NCBI GenBank assembly: GCA_944474755.1
Contig: OX104112.1
Location: forward strand, 310,001-374,000
Reading direction: 5' to 3'
Origin: Limnoperna fortunei
Lineage: Eukaryota > Mollusca > Bivalvia > Mytilida > Modiolidae
Length of the DNA: 64,000 nt
Shown in pieces: positions 1 to 12,321 of this stretch. The notes under the pieces are model-generated. The model was given only the letters and a program-made list of their open reading frames with translations. It did not search any database and was not told where the DNA came from. Every line of letters begins with the position of its first letter. The first letter of the stretch is position 1. The position numbers and the translations under genes are program-made.

Positions 1-240
1 TCCGTTTAACAAATCTAACATCCCGTTAAATATCAAGTACCATTATGACTAACCATCATACTTCTTCTATGTTTTACAGCTCAAATTGTTTTATATAACG
101 TTAGGCGCATTGTGTATTTTGTTCCTGATTCGAAGGATACTATAGTATTTTTTTAAAAACCTTTGAGAAAAGCATCGTGTAGTTCATACTAGATTAACAG
201 AATAGCAGCAAACCTTTTACTATCATAAAAACAGTTTTGT

Positions 241-651
241 TTGAGTTCCAACCAAGGCTAGTAAACAGGTATGTCTTTTAATAAATATTACTGATATATT
301 AACCCGTATCGTTTTGTCTGAGTTTCAACCAAAGCTAGAAAACAGGTATGTCTTAGGGACATACCATTTAACTTGAAAGGGGTGGGAGTTGGTGTTTTGT
401 TTTGGTAAGAAAATATTTATTTTTTAAGGTGTCGCGACAGAATATTTTTTTTTTCATTATTAGCATTATTTTATATAGCAGAAATCATTCTTCAGAATAT
501 TGTGTTTCTTACCCTCTGCTTCCAAAATATTTTTTTTCATCAAAAATCATTTTCAAAATATTTTTTAGCAAAAACCAAGGCCCCCCCCCCTTAAGTTAAA
601 TGGTAGGTCCCTTAATAAATATAATATATTAACCCGTATCGTTTTGCTTCC
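241..651. repeat. Tandem pair of a ~77-bp unit; second copy carries a MITE
   Basis: Two direct copies, about 241-317 and 318-651, share a start like TTGAGTTCCAACCAA, a middle AAACAGGTATGTCTT and an end ATTAACCCGTATCGTTTTG. The first is continuous. The second is split by the inverted-repeat insertion at 356-611, so the first copy serves as an almost unaltered empty site. Confidence 0.75.
356..611. mobile_element. PIF/Harbinger-like MITE, 256 bp, TTA duplication
   Basis: The ends are inverted repeats: the left end starts GGGACATACCATTTAACTTG and the right end, read on the other strand, starts GGGACCTACCATTTAACTT. TTA lies on each side (353-355 and 612-614), and the neighbouring repeat copy shows the uninterrupted site. 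A 3-bp TWA duplication with termini starting GGG is typical of PIF/Harbinger elements. The interior is T-rich with no transposase, so the element is non-autonomous. Superfamily is inferred from the ends and duplication only. Confidence 0.75.
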
Positions 652-726
652 TTTGCCTTTTCTGTTAATGTAATAAATTTCATGCAAATCATCTTTTAAT
701 TGAGATGTATGTTTGAGTAGCCTTTA

Positions 727-867
727 ATACGAAAAGCGGTTAGGTGGGTTAGGGAACATGCGTTCTTAATAAAACACGAAAAGAAGGAAAGCGAGGGAGG
801 ACACGTGTCCTGATTGAAATACGAAAAGCGGGAAGGTAAGGACAGGACATGTGTTCCGATTCAAACT
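727..867. repeat. Degenerate tandem repeat, ~60 bp, about 2-3 copies
   Basis: The phrase ACGAAAAGCGG (or a close variant) followed by AGG..ACACGTGTTC recurs near 730, 775 and 820. Copies are diverged. No gene is visible. Confidence 0.5.
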
Positions 868-870
868 GAT

Positions 871-1600
871 GTCAATAAATTTAGGCAGCACGCACATTTT
901 ATGATTCTTGACGAAACTACTTCTGAGCACCTTAATCGTGCACTTATCCAAAAATATATATCATTTTGCTAATTTGCATAATGAAATGGAGACATTATTT
1001 AAAATTCATTTTAACGACATGACATCTTTCCACGATAGATGGTCAATTTTCATTTATATACCGAATTATGAGTATCAGCTTAAAATCATGGACAGTCTAT
1101 AATATATCCCTGTTTTAGTCAATGTTTAATAATTTGAGGTTGAGGAAGTTATCTCGGAAATCTTTTTGTATTTTTGTAAATAAGTTACACTATACATCGG
1201 CTTTCTAATACTGAAGCAAGGTAATTATAAGGATAATTAAAGTGTTATATTTATTTACAATATACTTGGAACTTTCGGAAGTCACGTGATTTTAGGCTCT
1301 TAAATATCCATAAGCAAAAAATATGAGAACTGCATCACAAGTGTTCAAATGACGTCTTTCTCCAACGTTGGTGACGTCACGTAATTTTAAATACTAAATA
1401 AAATTGTTACAGAATCGTGATGCCAACTTAAATACAAATATCAGCAGTAAGCAGATTGTGATCACGTGATACAGAAAGCTGTAGAGGGCTCACCGCTGCG
1501 AGCTGTCCTTGCTACAGCAGTCATAGGTTTTGGGTATTTTAACACTCCAAATTCATAAAAAAACGCAGCCCAAAAATTCCGATACATCATCCTACGATAT
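871..1600. other. No gene or repeat recognised
   Basis: AT-rich sequence with a few scattered GTCACGTGAT-like phrases (about 1281, 1375, 1463). The only open frames are short with no family resemblance. Confidence 0.5.
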
Positions 1601-1607
1601 AAAGATT

Positions 1608-2060
1608 ATCCTGGGCGCATTGATCAGAAAGAGAGCCTACCCAATGCTTGCTCTTCTATCCTGGGCGCATTAATTAAGAGGCTGCCTCAGGAAGAGAACC
1701 TATCCAGGGCCTGCTGTTCTATACTTGGTGCATTAATTATAAGGCCTCCTCAGGAAGAAAGAGAACCTATCCAGTGCCTGCTCTTATATACTGGGCGCAT
1801 TAATTAAGAGGCCGCCTCAGGAAGAGAGTCACTATCAAGTACCTGCTCTTCTGTCCTGAGCGCATTGATTAAGAGGCCGACTCAGGAAGAGAACCTATCC
1901 ACATGCAGTGCCTGCTCTACTTTACTGGGCGCATTAATTAAGAGGCCGCCTCAGGAAGTGAACCTATCCAGTGCCTGTTCTTCTATCCTGGGCGTACTAA
2001 TTTAGAGGCCGCCTCGGAAGGAAAGCATATCCAGTGCCTGCTCTTCTATCCTTAATTAAT
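1608..2060. repeat. Tandem repeat, ~62-bp unit, about 7 copies
   Basis: Successive copies contain CTGGGCGCATTAATTAAGAG, then GCCGCCTCAGGAAGAGA, then CCTATCCAGTGCCTGCTCTT. Copies differ by substitutions and short indels. A fragment (AGGAAGAGTGTGTATCCAGTG) recurs at about 2350 beyond the following SINE, which suggests the SINE inserted into the end of this array. Confidence 0.85.
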
Positions 2061-2084
2061 TAAGTGACTATATAATGTCGGGCC

Positions 2085-2348
2085 TCGGTGGCTGAGTGGT
2101 TAAGGTAGTTCGTATACTATTGATCACGTGGTCTGCCACTCGACACTGAGATTGCGGGTTCGATTCTCACTGCAAGCAGGATGCACACAATTCAAATCTT
2201 AATTGACAAGGATTGCCAGTTTTCCTACCTCAGGTTGCGGTTTCCTCCGGGAAATCCGGCTTCCTCACCCAATAAAAACTGGACGCCATGATTTATCTGA
2301 AAAAATTGCTGAAAGTGGAGTTAAAACACCATCAAACAAACAAACAAA
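2085..2348 (+). mobile_element. tRNA-derived SINE, full length
   Basis: The head resembles a Leu/Ser-type tRNA: an A-box-like GTGGCTGAGTGGTTAA at about 2090 and a B-box-like GCGGGTTCGATTCTCA at about 2155, both internal RNA polymerase III promoter elements. A conserved body follows (ATTGACAAGGATTGCCAG, TTTCCTCCGGGAAATCCGGC, ACTGGACGCCATGATTTATC) and the end is GTTAAAACACCATCAAACAAACAA. The same body and tail recur at 2845-3080 (minus), 10496-10745 (plus) and 49045-49170 (minus), so it is a dispersed family. Tail-less tRNA-headed SINEs of this kind are known in molluscs; the exact family name is not assigned. Confidence 0.85.
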
Positions 2349-2844
2349 CAGGAAGAGTGTGTATCCAGTGTCTGCTCTTCTGCGAGAAGAAATCACCATT
2401 ATCATAAAAGTACGTACACGTTTGTGCCAATTATTTAACATTTAAATGGAATGATGTTCATCTGGCGTAGCAAATTCTATTAACCCTGGTATGTTTGAGG
2501 ACATTATATCATTGCACTTATTGCGTAGAAAACGTCATCTAGAAATCTTGTAGAAAGACACAGATATAAATTAAAAGTTTGATTAATAACATTTTAAATT
2601 TTTAAAACAAATACAGTGTATTATTAAAAATACCTCTTTATGATCTGTCTTTTTATTACGTAACTTACGTGTACATTTTGTGCGAAAGCAATTTATTTCT
2701 TTCGCATGCAGACCAGTGAACAATTTTTCCCAAACAATTAACAGGAATATGCCATTTTTATATGTATTGAATATTTTTAATATATATGTCGCTTACGGTG
2801 AAATGTGAAAGGAATATAATAAACTGTACGCGACTGTCTTGTTT

Positions 2845-3080
2845 GTTTGACTGATTTTTTCAGCTATAGCATGGTGTCCAGTAGAACAAATAATTATACC
2901 CTTGTTTTTTTGGCGAAGTTAATCCGACAAATCACAAAACTTACATCGGAAACTTCCGACCAAGGTTATAGATACCATGCGCGCAATAATGTTCAAACCC
3001 GCAACCTCAGATCCTCAGAGTAGAAAGGCACCTCATCAATAGTAGCTGACTAACTACCTTAATCACTCGGTCCCCAATAC
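2845..3080 (-). mobile_element. tRNA-derived SINE, minus strand, internally diverged
   Basis: Read on the minus strand, the tRNA-like head (3080 down to about 2985; ..GAGTGATTAAGGTAGTTAG.. and ..GAGGTTGCGGGTTTGAAC) leads to the end CTGGACACCATGCTATAGC at about 2880-2865 and a tail of AAACAAACAA type. The central body is degraded relative to the copy at 2085. Confidence 0.7.
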
Positions 3081-3136
3081 CCGAGAACGACGTCACCAAG
3101 ACCCGAGAACGACGTCACCAAGACCCGAGAACGACT
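3081..3136. repeat. 22-bp tandem repeat, ~2.5 copies
   Basis: AACGACGTCACCAAGACCCG repeats directly in line. It starts where the preceding SINE ends. Confidence 0.8.
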
Positions 3137-3239
3137 AATCATGTACCCTAAGTTTAGGTATATTTATCCATAGATTGTGATCTTGCAGTTGTTGCTTATT
3201 GTGTCCGATTGTGCAGGGTTATTGTATCTGTCCGGCCAG

Positions 3240-3780
3240 ATTAAAAGTGGTGACATCTGGACACACGCACCATTGTAGTTCGTTTGCGCAGCTTAACGAA
3301 ACAGATCGGAAATGTAGGCGATTAACAGTGGTTTGTTGGAAACAGTTGCTAGCTGCTGTTGAACTCTTTTGCGTATCTTAACTGAACAGATCTGGGGTGA
3401 AGATGATAGCCAGGGGATTGGTGGACACGGTTGCTAGCTGTTGTTGAGTAGTTCTATGCCGTATCTTAACTGAACAGATCTGGGGTGAAGATGATAGCCA
3501 GGGGATTGGTGGACACGGTTGCTAGCTGTTGTTGAGTAGCTCTATGCCGTAGCTTGGGACACAGTGACATCTGGACACACGCATCATGATCGGTTGTTTG
3601 CGTAGCTTAACTAAACAGATCGGAAATGTAGACGATGAAGAGGGGTTTGTTGGAAACAGTTGCTATGTGCTGTTGAGTAGCTCTCTGGCGTAGCTTCACT
3701 GACCATATCGGGACTGTAGACGATGACCAGGGTTTTGTTGGACACAGTTTCTATCTGTGGTTGAGTAGCTCTCAGAAGAA
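3240..3780. repeat. Tandem repeat, ~90-bp unit, about 5 copies
   Basis: Copies contain TTAACTGAACAGATCTGGGG or ..AAACAGATCGGAAATGTAG, then GATGATAGCCAGGGGATTGG and GTTGCTAGCTGTTGTTGAGT. Two central copies are nearly identical. The flanking phrase GTGACATCTGGACACACGCA occurs at about 3251 and 3565, so a longer ~315-bp duplication is layered on the short unit. Confidence 0.85.
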
Positions 3781-6391
3781 ACAAAATGACACATTGACCG
3801 AGTGATTTAAATACTTCCACAAAATTATTGATTTTTACCAATAGGATTCGGTTAAACTGTAAATATAATACCATCATAATATCACTAAAAGAAAAGAAAA
3901 TAAAAAAAAAACCTTCCGCTTTTTGTTATTTAAGTACTTAGGTTTTTTTTGTTTTTGCTTTTTTTTTGTTAACCGCGTTTAATTGTTGCGGAAATAAAAA
4001 GTATGTATAATAAACTTGTTTGCGTCGAACATTTTTTTTTGTAAAGTCACGAGTTGATAAAGTGAAAATTATGTGTTATCATAATATCTCTTTAATATAT
4101 GGTTTAACATGGAAAATAATGATGAAACATTTATGTTAAACAATGTGTATCATAGTTTAAATATATAGGTATTTAAATACGTAAAAATAAATTTCATTTT
4201 CGAGTCAATCAATTTCCACGTAATGTACCTAGGTCGTTTTGGGATAATTTCTCAACACAATGCAGACATGCGAATCCGTTTGAAGTACAAAAATATGTTT
4301 TCCCGTTCAAAAGATATAGACGAAAAATCCAATTTTTACCATTCAGGATTTAAATCTTCCTCATGTTAGGAACACCCTGAAGAATTATAGGCAATCGGAT
4401 CACCTCTGTTATTTCTGCCTATGACGGAAACTGCCGAGAGATGTTCCGATTGCCACACGTGGGTCCAAATATTCAAGCCAGCAATGGGAGCCCCGTAAAG
4501 GTAACAAAATAAATGAAAGATGTTGTTAAACATACATATTTGTCATGTATTGACTGTTATCTCTATTGTACCGGATAAGTTCAAATATATGCCATTTATG
4601 CCATCTAGTTTACGTTCCCGACATGATCCCTTCAAGCAATGCCATGTGCCACAGTTTAGTGCAGAGGCACCTGTTTACCCCCTATACTCTAATATAACAC
4701 TAGGGGGAAATTCGCCGATTGCGAATTAAGTGGTGTTACCTCCCCAAGGGGCGGGTAACCGCGATTTACATGCATGCGCACATGCAGTATATGCTTACCA
4801 CTAACGTTCAGTGAGAAAATACTTATTTCCAATGCATTAAAAACCATAAAAACAATGTTTTGCAACATTTATTGACATCGTTATTGTGACGTTCCAGTTT
4901 TATTTTTGGGTTCACAAAAAATTGTTCATTTGACAGATAATATAATTGTCTAGAAATTCAACAACAATCGGACGTGCACAATGCGAGTATTCAGTGTCTA
5001 TTGTCATTCCTTTGAACGCCTGATGTGATTGACTTAATTGACAGGTGGGTGGCCCCGTGTATCAAAAGCAACACACCTATTACAATCCAATCAATAGGTG
5101 TGGCGGGAAAAACAACGATGGGAGGAGCATTCCTTCATAGACTTGAAATCACGTGTTAATACATCTCTACATGACTGCAATAAAACGATGCTCCTTTCTG
5201 GGTTGCAATAATTTTCTTAAACATTCCAATTAAAAAAAGGAAATAATCTTAAGCTATTTTATTTTCGACATATTCCACTAAACCTACGACTGCAATTTGG
5301 AAAATGCTTATCCTAAAACTTGTGGGTAAAAAATACCTTGGAAGGTCGTATCCGAAACAAACAATACATTTTCCCATGGTAATTATTACTTAATTGCACG
5401 TGTACCTTTTCCAATTAACACCATTCACCTGTACAGGAAGCTTCTCAGTGGGATATTTTTTTATTATAGGTATATGTAATCATTAAATTATCCGTAACTG
5501 ATAACTGTCAACCTATTGAAATCTGTGCTCACATACATCAGAGGCTTGTAAATTACATGTACAAGTAATACATTTATGTCATTTACATTCCACGTATATT
5601 CCTTGACACTACAATAAAAATCACCTTTATCTAACCGGCAGCCAGGTATGGTATCTTGCATCCGATGAACAGGTAATTAATTTCCTTGGGGCACAAAGTG
5701 TGAAAGTAATTTATACTAACAATTTATTAGCAGCTTATTAACTACAGTTCATATGATAACACTTTTTGTGTATACTTATAAATTAGGAGTTTTTAAATAC
5801 ACACTTTTATTTGACAAAAGTTTGCAAAGTCTGTATATCTGATACATATTTTAATATCCCTTTTTATTTAATCGGGTTTTCACCTCCGTATGTGCCAATT
5901 AATTGTTTATTGAAGGTATAGTGTGACAGATTTATGTTATGGCTTGTATACCAACTACAGTCTTACATGTAAACTAGAGTTACCGAACATGTTACCGGTA
6001 GGTGGCGCGCATATGGAAAGACGTGAATTGTTTTTCGGGTGCCTGTGGTTTAGGGCTTTCCATAGAAATTTTTAATAATTAGATAAACCAATGAAAATTG
6101 TTGTAACTGCTTGCTATGTCCTAACCAATGAGTTATCTATGACATTTTTTCATTGGATAGTCAATTAACCAATGAAAAAAATGTGTTTACAATTTAATTG
6201 TTTTAAATGATTGTGATCCAAGGGAAGTAACCAAATTTGAAAAATCAGTGCTATTTTTTTACCATGGGTGATAACTGGAATTTATTTACCACACCAGTTA
6301 TTTTATAGCATGCTTCCAAAAAAGTACACAATTCTGTTTAGAAGGTTTTAATTTGCTCTAAAATAATATGTAAAAAAATTGCACCCAATTA
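3781..6391. other. 2.6 kb without recognisable genes
   Basis: AT-rich sequence with poly-A/T runs. Small details only: a hairpin around 5074-5104 (ACACACCTATT / AATAGGTGTGG) and a cluster of CCAATGA phrases around 6090-6175. The longest open frame here (69 codons at 4520) has no family signature. Confidence 0.5.
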
Positions 6392-7266
6392 CAGGGGCTG
6401 CTCTGGCTTCTAAAAAGCTGGCGCCAAAAAAATCGCCAACTGCAATTTTCCGTCGCCAGTTTTGTAAAAGTGTCGCCATATTAGAAATCTCTAGATCACT
6501 ATATGACATGGCGAAATTGTTTAACATTATGTGTGACATATTCTGTAACGTTGGACGAAATCCAAGTTTGCCGGATTCTTAATTCAATTTTTCAAAACTT
6601 TGGTCTCGAGCAGCTCGTACACTAAATGTATTTGAATCATGAAAAGATGTGTGAGTGATTTCTTGTTGGCAGAAAACCAAAATTTTACAGTAATTTATTA
6701 GAAACATCTATTCCCGTGAATGAACATAAAACCGGAAATACTGAAAATGGAACTACGCATGTGTAAGAGTTTTCTAATTACGAAATTAAGACGGACATCC
6801 GGTCCGGAAGTCACTCAACAACGACGTCAGTTTTCATACCTGTATTTTATTAATTACATTTTTATAAAAAAATATTACTTCAAAAATATGTTTGTTTTGT
6901 TATTTTTATAAATTAATTAACAGCATCAATTGTTTTATTACACGTCTACTCAAATGTGATGCAGGTAAAGCTGCTTTTCATCAGACAACTTTGTTGATTC
7001 ATTTATTGCCGATTTCCGTTAAATAACTCCAAATAACACACATGTCACTGGATACTACACAATACACGTGTATTTACGACCATAGAAGCCCACAAAGGAT
7101 CTTTAATGATGCAATCGCCGATTACCGATAAATTTAAAACGTGCACATGCATCGTTTAACACTATAAAACCTTGGCGCCAAAAAAATCGCCAGACGCAAT
7201 ATTTTGTCGCCAAATGAAAAAAAAAATCGCAATTGGCGACATTGGCGAAGCCCAGCGCGGCCCCTG
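6392..7266. mobile_element. hAT-like non-autonomous DNA transposon, copy 1
   Basis: The left end is CAGGGGCTGCTCTGGCTTC and the right end, on the other strand, is CAGGGGCCGCGCTGGGCTTC. Just inside each end is a related GGCGCCAAAAAAATCGCCA phrase (about 6420 and 7174). AATTA flanks both sides (6387-6391 and 7267-7271), shorter than the 8 bp expected for hAT. CAGGG termini suggest hAT; this is inferred. There is no transposase. An inverted second copy lies at 35198-35940. Confidence 0.65.
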
Positions 7267-8927
7267 AATTATCTTATAAAAGGAAATGTTTTTAATAAAA
7301 GCATCAAAATATTTTATTGGTAAATATAGGTATAACTGTACTCGTTTTAAGCAATAAAGAAACATATTATAGTCTAAGGGAGGCAACTGTTACAAATAAA
7401 TAATGGACCATGACAAAATAAAGTAGTCGAATAAAAAGGGAAAGGTCTTTTATAATAATAAAATAAAAATAAAATAAAGGACAATAATATCTATTCAGAA
7501 AAGACTGCTTTTAAGTATTTTATTTTGACAATTACAATGTAATACGATGGGTCACAACAGGATTGCCGATAAAAGTCTAATTATTTGTTTAAAATTGCAT
7601 ATTTTTTGTACCTTTAAGTTACAGAATTAACTTCTAACATAAGGCTGTCTAGTTATTAAAACATATCAAATTAAATCAATGTGCAAAATTTCTCAATTCT
7701 TTTTTTCTTTCGTTAAGCTAATTCCATGTGAAATTGATTTTACTATATCACAGCTTCCGGTTCATAAAGGTATCTCCCATTAAGGTCAGTTGAACAGCCT
7801 ACACAGTTGTGGGGCTCTAGTGTAAAGTGACGATGTGAAACTTTAAACACGTATCTGTATGAATACAATGTATAGGCACAGCCTAAATGCGAGCATCGCA
7901 TATGGTATGGTTCATGACGTTACTTCAGGACACCCTTAGAGTACCTCTGCATTGTGACATTGTGACGTGACGTTTTTAATGTGTTAGTGACATCACAAAA
8001 AATGTTAAAAATAAATAAAGCGTTTTTGAGATTGCAAAACAATTGTCTAACATTTTTGTTGTTATTTCAAAAATAAACACTTAGTTTTGTCAATGTAAAG
8101 TTGATTTCTTTCTAATTTTAAATTATTTTTTTTGTGCTCGACCACAATGTTTTTTTCTGTCAGCTCAGCTACCATCCAAAGAGGTTTGTTCATATGGATC
8201 ACATGACCTTATTTACACACATGCTTGTACGGTGTACCCGTATAGCTTGTACCCGTATAGCTCGCATCTGCGATATCGATGCTCGCTATAACTGGTAATC
8301 TTCCTGCTTATGATTAATAGTAACTATTGTCAGAAAAGCAGGATAAATAAGTTGCACTGGGTATTGTTTAAGTATTCTACAGGGAAAATGTGTGTTGGTT
8401 TATTGAGGGGATGGAGGGGCTACATGTATCAACTCATAATACCAGTTAATACCATCTACCAATACCAGTTATATTACCAAAACAATCCATTTACCATTAA
8501 AAGGAAAACTATAAATGTCAATAAAGTATTATTAGATAAAAACATGAACAAAATATTCGTCATTTCTTCCCCTGATTTATCATATTTGTCTTATTTCCTA
8601 ATGAAGTCAGGGTCGAGGGTGACTGCACATGTTGCTGCGTCTTCCATTTCTTAATAATTCAATGTGCTTGCTCACAAGTCAACTGTATAAACACGAGTTG
8701 AAATTCGTAATTAGCAATTTCGTAATAATTGGTCGTTATCTATTTTACTACCTTGGTTACAGCTTTTATTAATTCAGAAATTTTGTAAGAATTTTTGCTG
8801 TTAAATGGTCTGTTGGGTTATTTCGAGATTATTTTGGATTTGTTATAATGATACTAAGTACATAAATTAAAGGATTTAAACTTTTTAAACTACATATGAA
8901 TTATCACAAATAGATAAGGTTCTTAAA
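7267..8927. other. 1.66 kb without recognisable genes
   Basis: AT-rich. A small direct duplication of GTACCCGTATAGCT occurs near 8235-8262. The 114-codon open frame at 8310-8654 has Tyr/Asn/Ile-rich composition typical of AT-rich noncoding DNA and no motif. Confidence 0.5.
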
Positions 8928-10495
8928 AAAGTCTTATTGTCCGGCATATAAACATCATCGGTGGTCAAGTGGTTAAGTTAGAAAAAGTCTTATTGTCCGG
9001 CATATAAACATCATCGGTGGCCAAGTGGTTAAGTTAGAAAAAGTCTTATTGTCCGGCATATAAACATCATCGGTGGCCAAGTGGTTAAGTTAGAAAAAGT
9101 CTTATTGTCCGGCATATAAACATCATCGGTGGCCAAGTGGTTAAGTTAGAAAAAGTCTTATTGTCCGGCATATAAACATCATCGGTGGCCGAGTGGTTAA
9201 GTTAGAAAAAGTCTTATTGTCCGACATATAAACATCATCGGTGGCCGAGTGGTTAAGTTAGAAAAAGTCTTATTGTCCGGCATATAAACATCATCGGTGG
9301 CCCAGTGGTTAAGTTAGTTCGTCTTCTATTGATCACTTGGTCAACACTGAGATAAAAGTCTTATTGTCCGGCATATAAACATCATCGGTGGCCAAGTGGT
9401 TAAGTTAGTTCGTCTTCTATTGATCACTTGGCCAACACTGAGATAAAAGTCTTATTGTCCGGCATATAAACATCATCGGTGGCCAAGTGGTTAAGTTAGA
9501 AAAAGTCTTATTGTCCGGCATATAAACATCATCGGTGGCCAAGTGGTTAAGTTAGTTCGTCTTCTATTGATCACTTGGTCAACACTGAGATAAAAGTCTT
9601 ATTGTCCGGCATATAAACATCATCGGTGGCCAAGTGGTTAAGTTAGTTGGTCTTCTATTGATCACTTGGTCAACACTGAGATAAAAGTCTTATTGTCCGG
9701 CATATAAACATCATCGGTGGCCAAGTGGTTAAGTTAGTTGGTCTTCTATTGATCACTTGGTCAACACTGAGATAAAAGTCTTATTGTCCGGCATATAAAC
9801 ATCATCGGTGGCCAAGTGGTTAAGTTAGTTCGTCTTCTATTGATCACTTGGTCAACACTGAGATAAAAGTCTTATTGTCCGGCATATAAACATCATCGGT
9901 GGCCAAGTGGTTAAGTTAGAAAAAGTCTTATTGTCCGGCATATAAACATCATCGGTGGCCGAGTGGTTAAGTTAGTTCGTCTTCTATTGATCACTTGGTC
10001 AACACTGAGATAAAAGTCTTATTGTCCGGCATATAAACATCATCGGTGGCCAAGTGGTTAAGTTAGTTGGTCTTCTATTGATCACTTGGTCAACACTGAG
10101 ATAAAAGTCTTATTGTCCGGCATATAAACATCATCGGTGGCCAAGTGGTTAAGTTAGTTGGTCTTCTATTGATCACTTGGTCAACACTGAGATAAAAGTC
10201 TTATTGTCCGACATATAAACATCATCGGTGGCCAAGTGGTTAAGTTAGTTCGTCTTCTATTGATCACTTGGTCAACACTGAGATAAAAGTCTTATTGTCC
10301 GGCATATAAACGTCATCGGTGGCCAAGTGGTTAAGTTAGTTCGTCTTCTATTGATCACTTGGTCAACACTGAGATAAAAGTCTTATTGTCCGGCATATAA
10401 ACGTCATCGGTGGCCAAGTGGTTAAGTTAGTTCGTCTTCTATTGATCACTTGGTCAACACTGAGATAAAAGTCTTATTGTCTGTCATATAAACAT
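8928..10495 (+). repeat. Satellite made from the 5' head of a SINE, ~21 units
   Basis: Two unit types alternate. The short one (56 bp) is GTCTTATTGTCCGGCATATA, AACATCATC and the tRNA-like A box CGGTGGCCAAGTGGTTAAG. The long one (91 bp) adds TCGTCTTCTATTGATCACTT GGTCAACACTGAG, more of the tRNA-derived head. Six short units come first, then mostly long ones. Every unit keeps the A-box-like motif and none has the B box or body; a complete SINE body appears only after the last unit. Neighbouring units are almost identical, so expansion is recent. Confidence 0.92.
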
Positions 10496-10745
10496 CATCG
10501 GTGGCCAAGTGGTTAAGTTAGTTCGTCTTCTATTGATCACTTGGTCAACACTGAAATTTCGGGTTTGAGCCTCACTGCCGGCAGTGTGCGTTGGACTCAA
10601 ATCTTAATTGACAAGGATTGCCAGTTTTCCTACCAAACGTCGGGGGTTTTCTCCGGGTACTCAGGCTTCCTGCCTTAATCAAAACTGGATGCCATTATAT
10701 AGCAAAAAAAAATTGCTGACAGTTGCGTTAAACAAAATTCAAACA
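10496..10745 (+). mobile_element. tRNA-derived SINE terminating the satellite
   Basis: The final unit continues into a full SINE: head CATCGGTGGCCAAGTGGTTA, a diverged B box (TCGGGTTTGAGCCTCACTGC), body ATTGACAAGGATTGCCAGTT and TTTTCTCCGGGTACTCAGGC, and the end AACTGGATGCCATTATATAG..GTTAAAC. It matches the SINE at 2085. It is the likely parent of the head-only array. Confidence 0.85.
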
Positions 10746-10984
10746 ATCAATACTAGTATTTGAAAAATTACAATTAATAAGTAAAACTCTTAAATCATAC
10801 ATGTATATGGTACGAAACAGTCAATGTCGAAATGGTACAAACTGGCCAAATCTTGGTACGAAATGGTACAGTTTGGGTAAGAAACGACTAGACATTCACA
10901 AGCCCTCCAGCCTGACTGAACATGATTGCAATAAAGCAAAACAACTAGTATGAGAAATTCTGTTGTAATGTCATTGTGTTAGAA

Positions 10985-12175
10985 ATCATAAATTACTGCA
11001 TTTTAATAATTAAGGATTGTTTCCAATTGCTGGTTAGATTATTGGATATAAACGACTTTGGGTCGATTAACGCTGAATAAATGTTGCAGCGTAAATCGAT
11101 CCAAAGTCGTTTATATCCAATAATCTAACCAGTAATTGGAAACAAACCTTATATTTTAAATTCTATAGTAAAAATGGAGTAACAAGAACAATATTTAACA
11201 AGTAATCAAATAATATTTGTAATTCACAATTTTAGTGTCGTCACTTGTTGTTTGCGGAAGAATTCATGTATAGTCAACGCCATCAATACATCTTATTATG
11301 ACGTCACGTGCTGAAAAGGCAAGTTTGGTTAAAATACGAAATAACCAACTTTGCTCATATATTGTGTATTTAAACGAAATTAAAATATTAAGATATAGAT
11401 AGAAGATTTTTATTAGAATTTCAATATATTTATAACATTTCAGTTTGAATTAGCATTTTCAATCAAATCCATTCTACTTCAGTATTTGTCAATTTAAATT
11501 TTTAACATGAAAAACATTTAAATATATTTATTAAATCATAAGCAGGTGTAAAAACTAAATAAATACATTGTAAATACATTTAGAGCTGCCGAGTAGGATA
11601 AGAATAATGTTTATTTCTACTACATGTATATTCTACATTTTGTCAATATTCAAAAAATAATTTTGAAAATCAAAACAGTCTTCTTCATCTTCATTATCAA
11701 CATCTTTGAATTAGTAGATCAACAGGTAATATCGGTCATTATATTGTATGACACCGGTTTATATATTGATTATGACGTTTTAACCAATCAAAATGTGTTA
11801 AGAAAATTAAAGGGGAATAATAATTGAATCCTGTGTTCGGTAAAATTATCACTAATTTGAGGCGACTTTCGATCAAGTTAAGTAAAGACAACAGAAAGAT
11901 AAACTGATGGTCAGACGTAAAACAAACAATCATTGGACCGCATGTCATGAAATTTTGTTTGACTTTAATTTGGCCAGAAACATATAAATACATGTAGACA
12001 GCAATTTTACTGGACGGGTCAGTTGGACCAGCATTTTGCCTGATGTCTGGAATAGGGAAGAGGTAAAAAATGATGAAAAAATATTGACATGAAAAGAAAA
12101 TGGTAATGTGAACAGTTTTGTAAACAAAATACCATTAAGTCTGAAGTCACAAGTTGAAAATTATTATTAACTGTA
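10985..12175. repeat. Duplicated flank A of the 56-bp satellite
   Basis: Matches 45185-45995 in the same orientation. Shared phrases include ACTGCATTTTAATAAT, GGATAAGAATAATGTTTATT, TGACACCGGTTTATATATTG, TTAAAGGGGAATAAT and TTGAGGCGACTTTCGATCAA. Each copy is followed by the satellite (12.3 and 46.7 kb). Copy A has about 360 bp (11010-11375, including the hairpin below) not seen in copy B. Confidence 0.8.
11012..11150. repeat. Foldback repeat, ~64-bp arms, 11-bp loop
   Basis: The arms read GGTTAGATTATTGGATATAA ACGACTTTGG on the left and the reverse complement on the right, with a few mismatches. They converge on AATAAATGTTG (11076-11086). Transcription would give a near-perfect hairpin. It is absent at the matching place in the duplicate near 45.2 kb, which supports an inserted foldback element. 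Confidence 0.85.
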
Positions 12176-12321
12176 TTTCCATATCCTGTCGTCTGATGCA
12201 AAGAAATCTTTAGATACATAGACAAGTGATGGTCATGCAATTGTTTGCCTATTTAATAATACCATTCAACACAGGCATATTTTTACTAATTTTGACGAAA
12301 TTGTTGTACTTGAACTTTACG

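Noticed and set aside
2085..2190. Possible functional tRNA gene
   Set aside because: A- and B-box-like motifs are present, but no closed cloverleaf can be drawn and the sequence continues into the SINE body.
8310..8654. 114-codon frame on the plus strand
   Set aside because: Tyr/Asn/Ile-rich composition typical of AT-rich noncoding DNA, no motif, no neighbouring exon.
8928..10495. Possible CRISPR-like array of spaced repeats
   Set aside because: The 'spacers' are themselves repeated and belong to the same SINE-head unit; the genome is eukaryotic.
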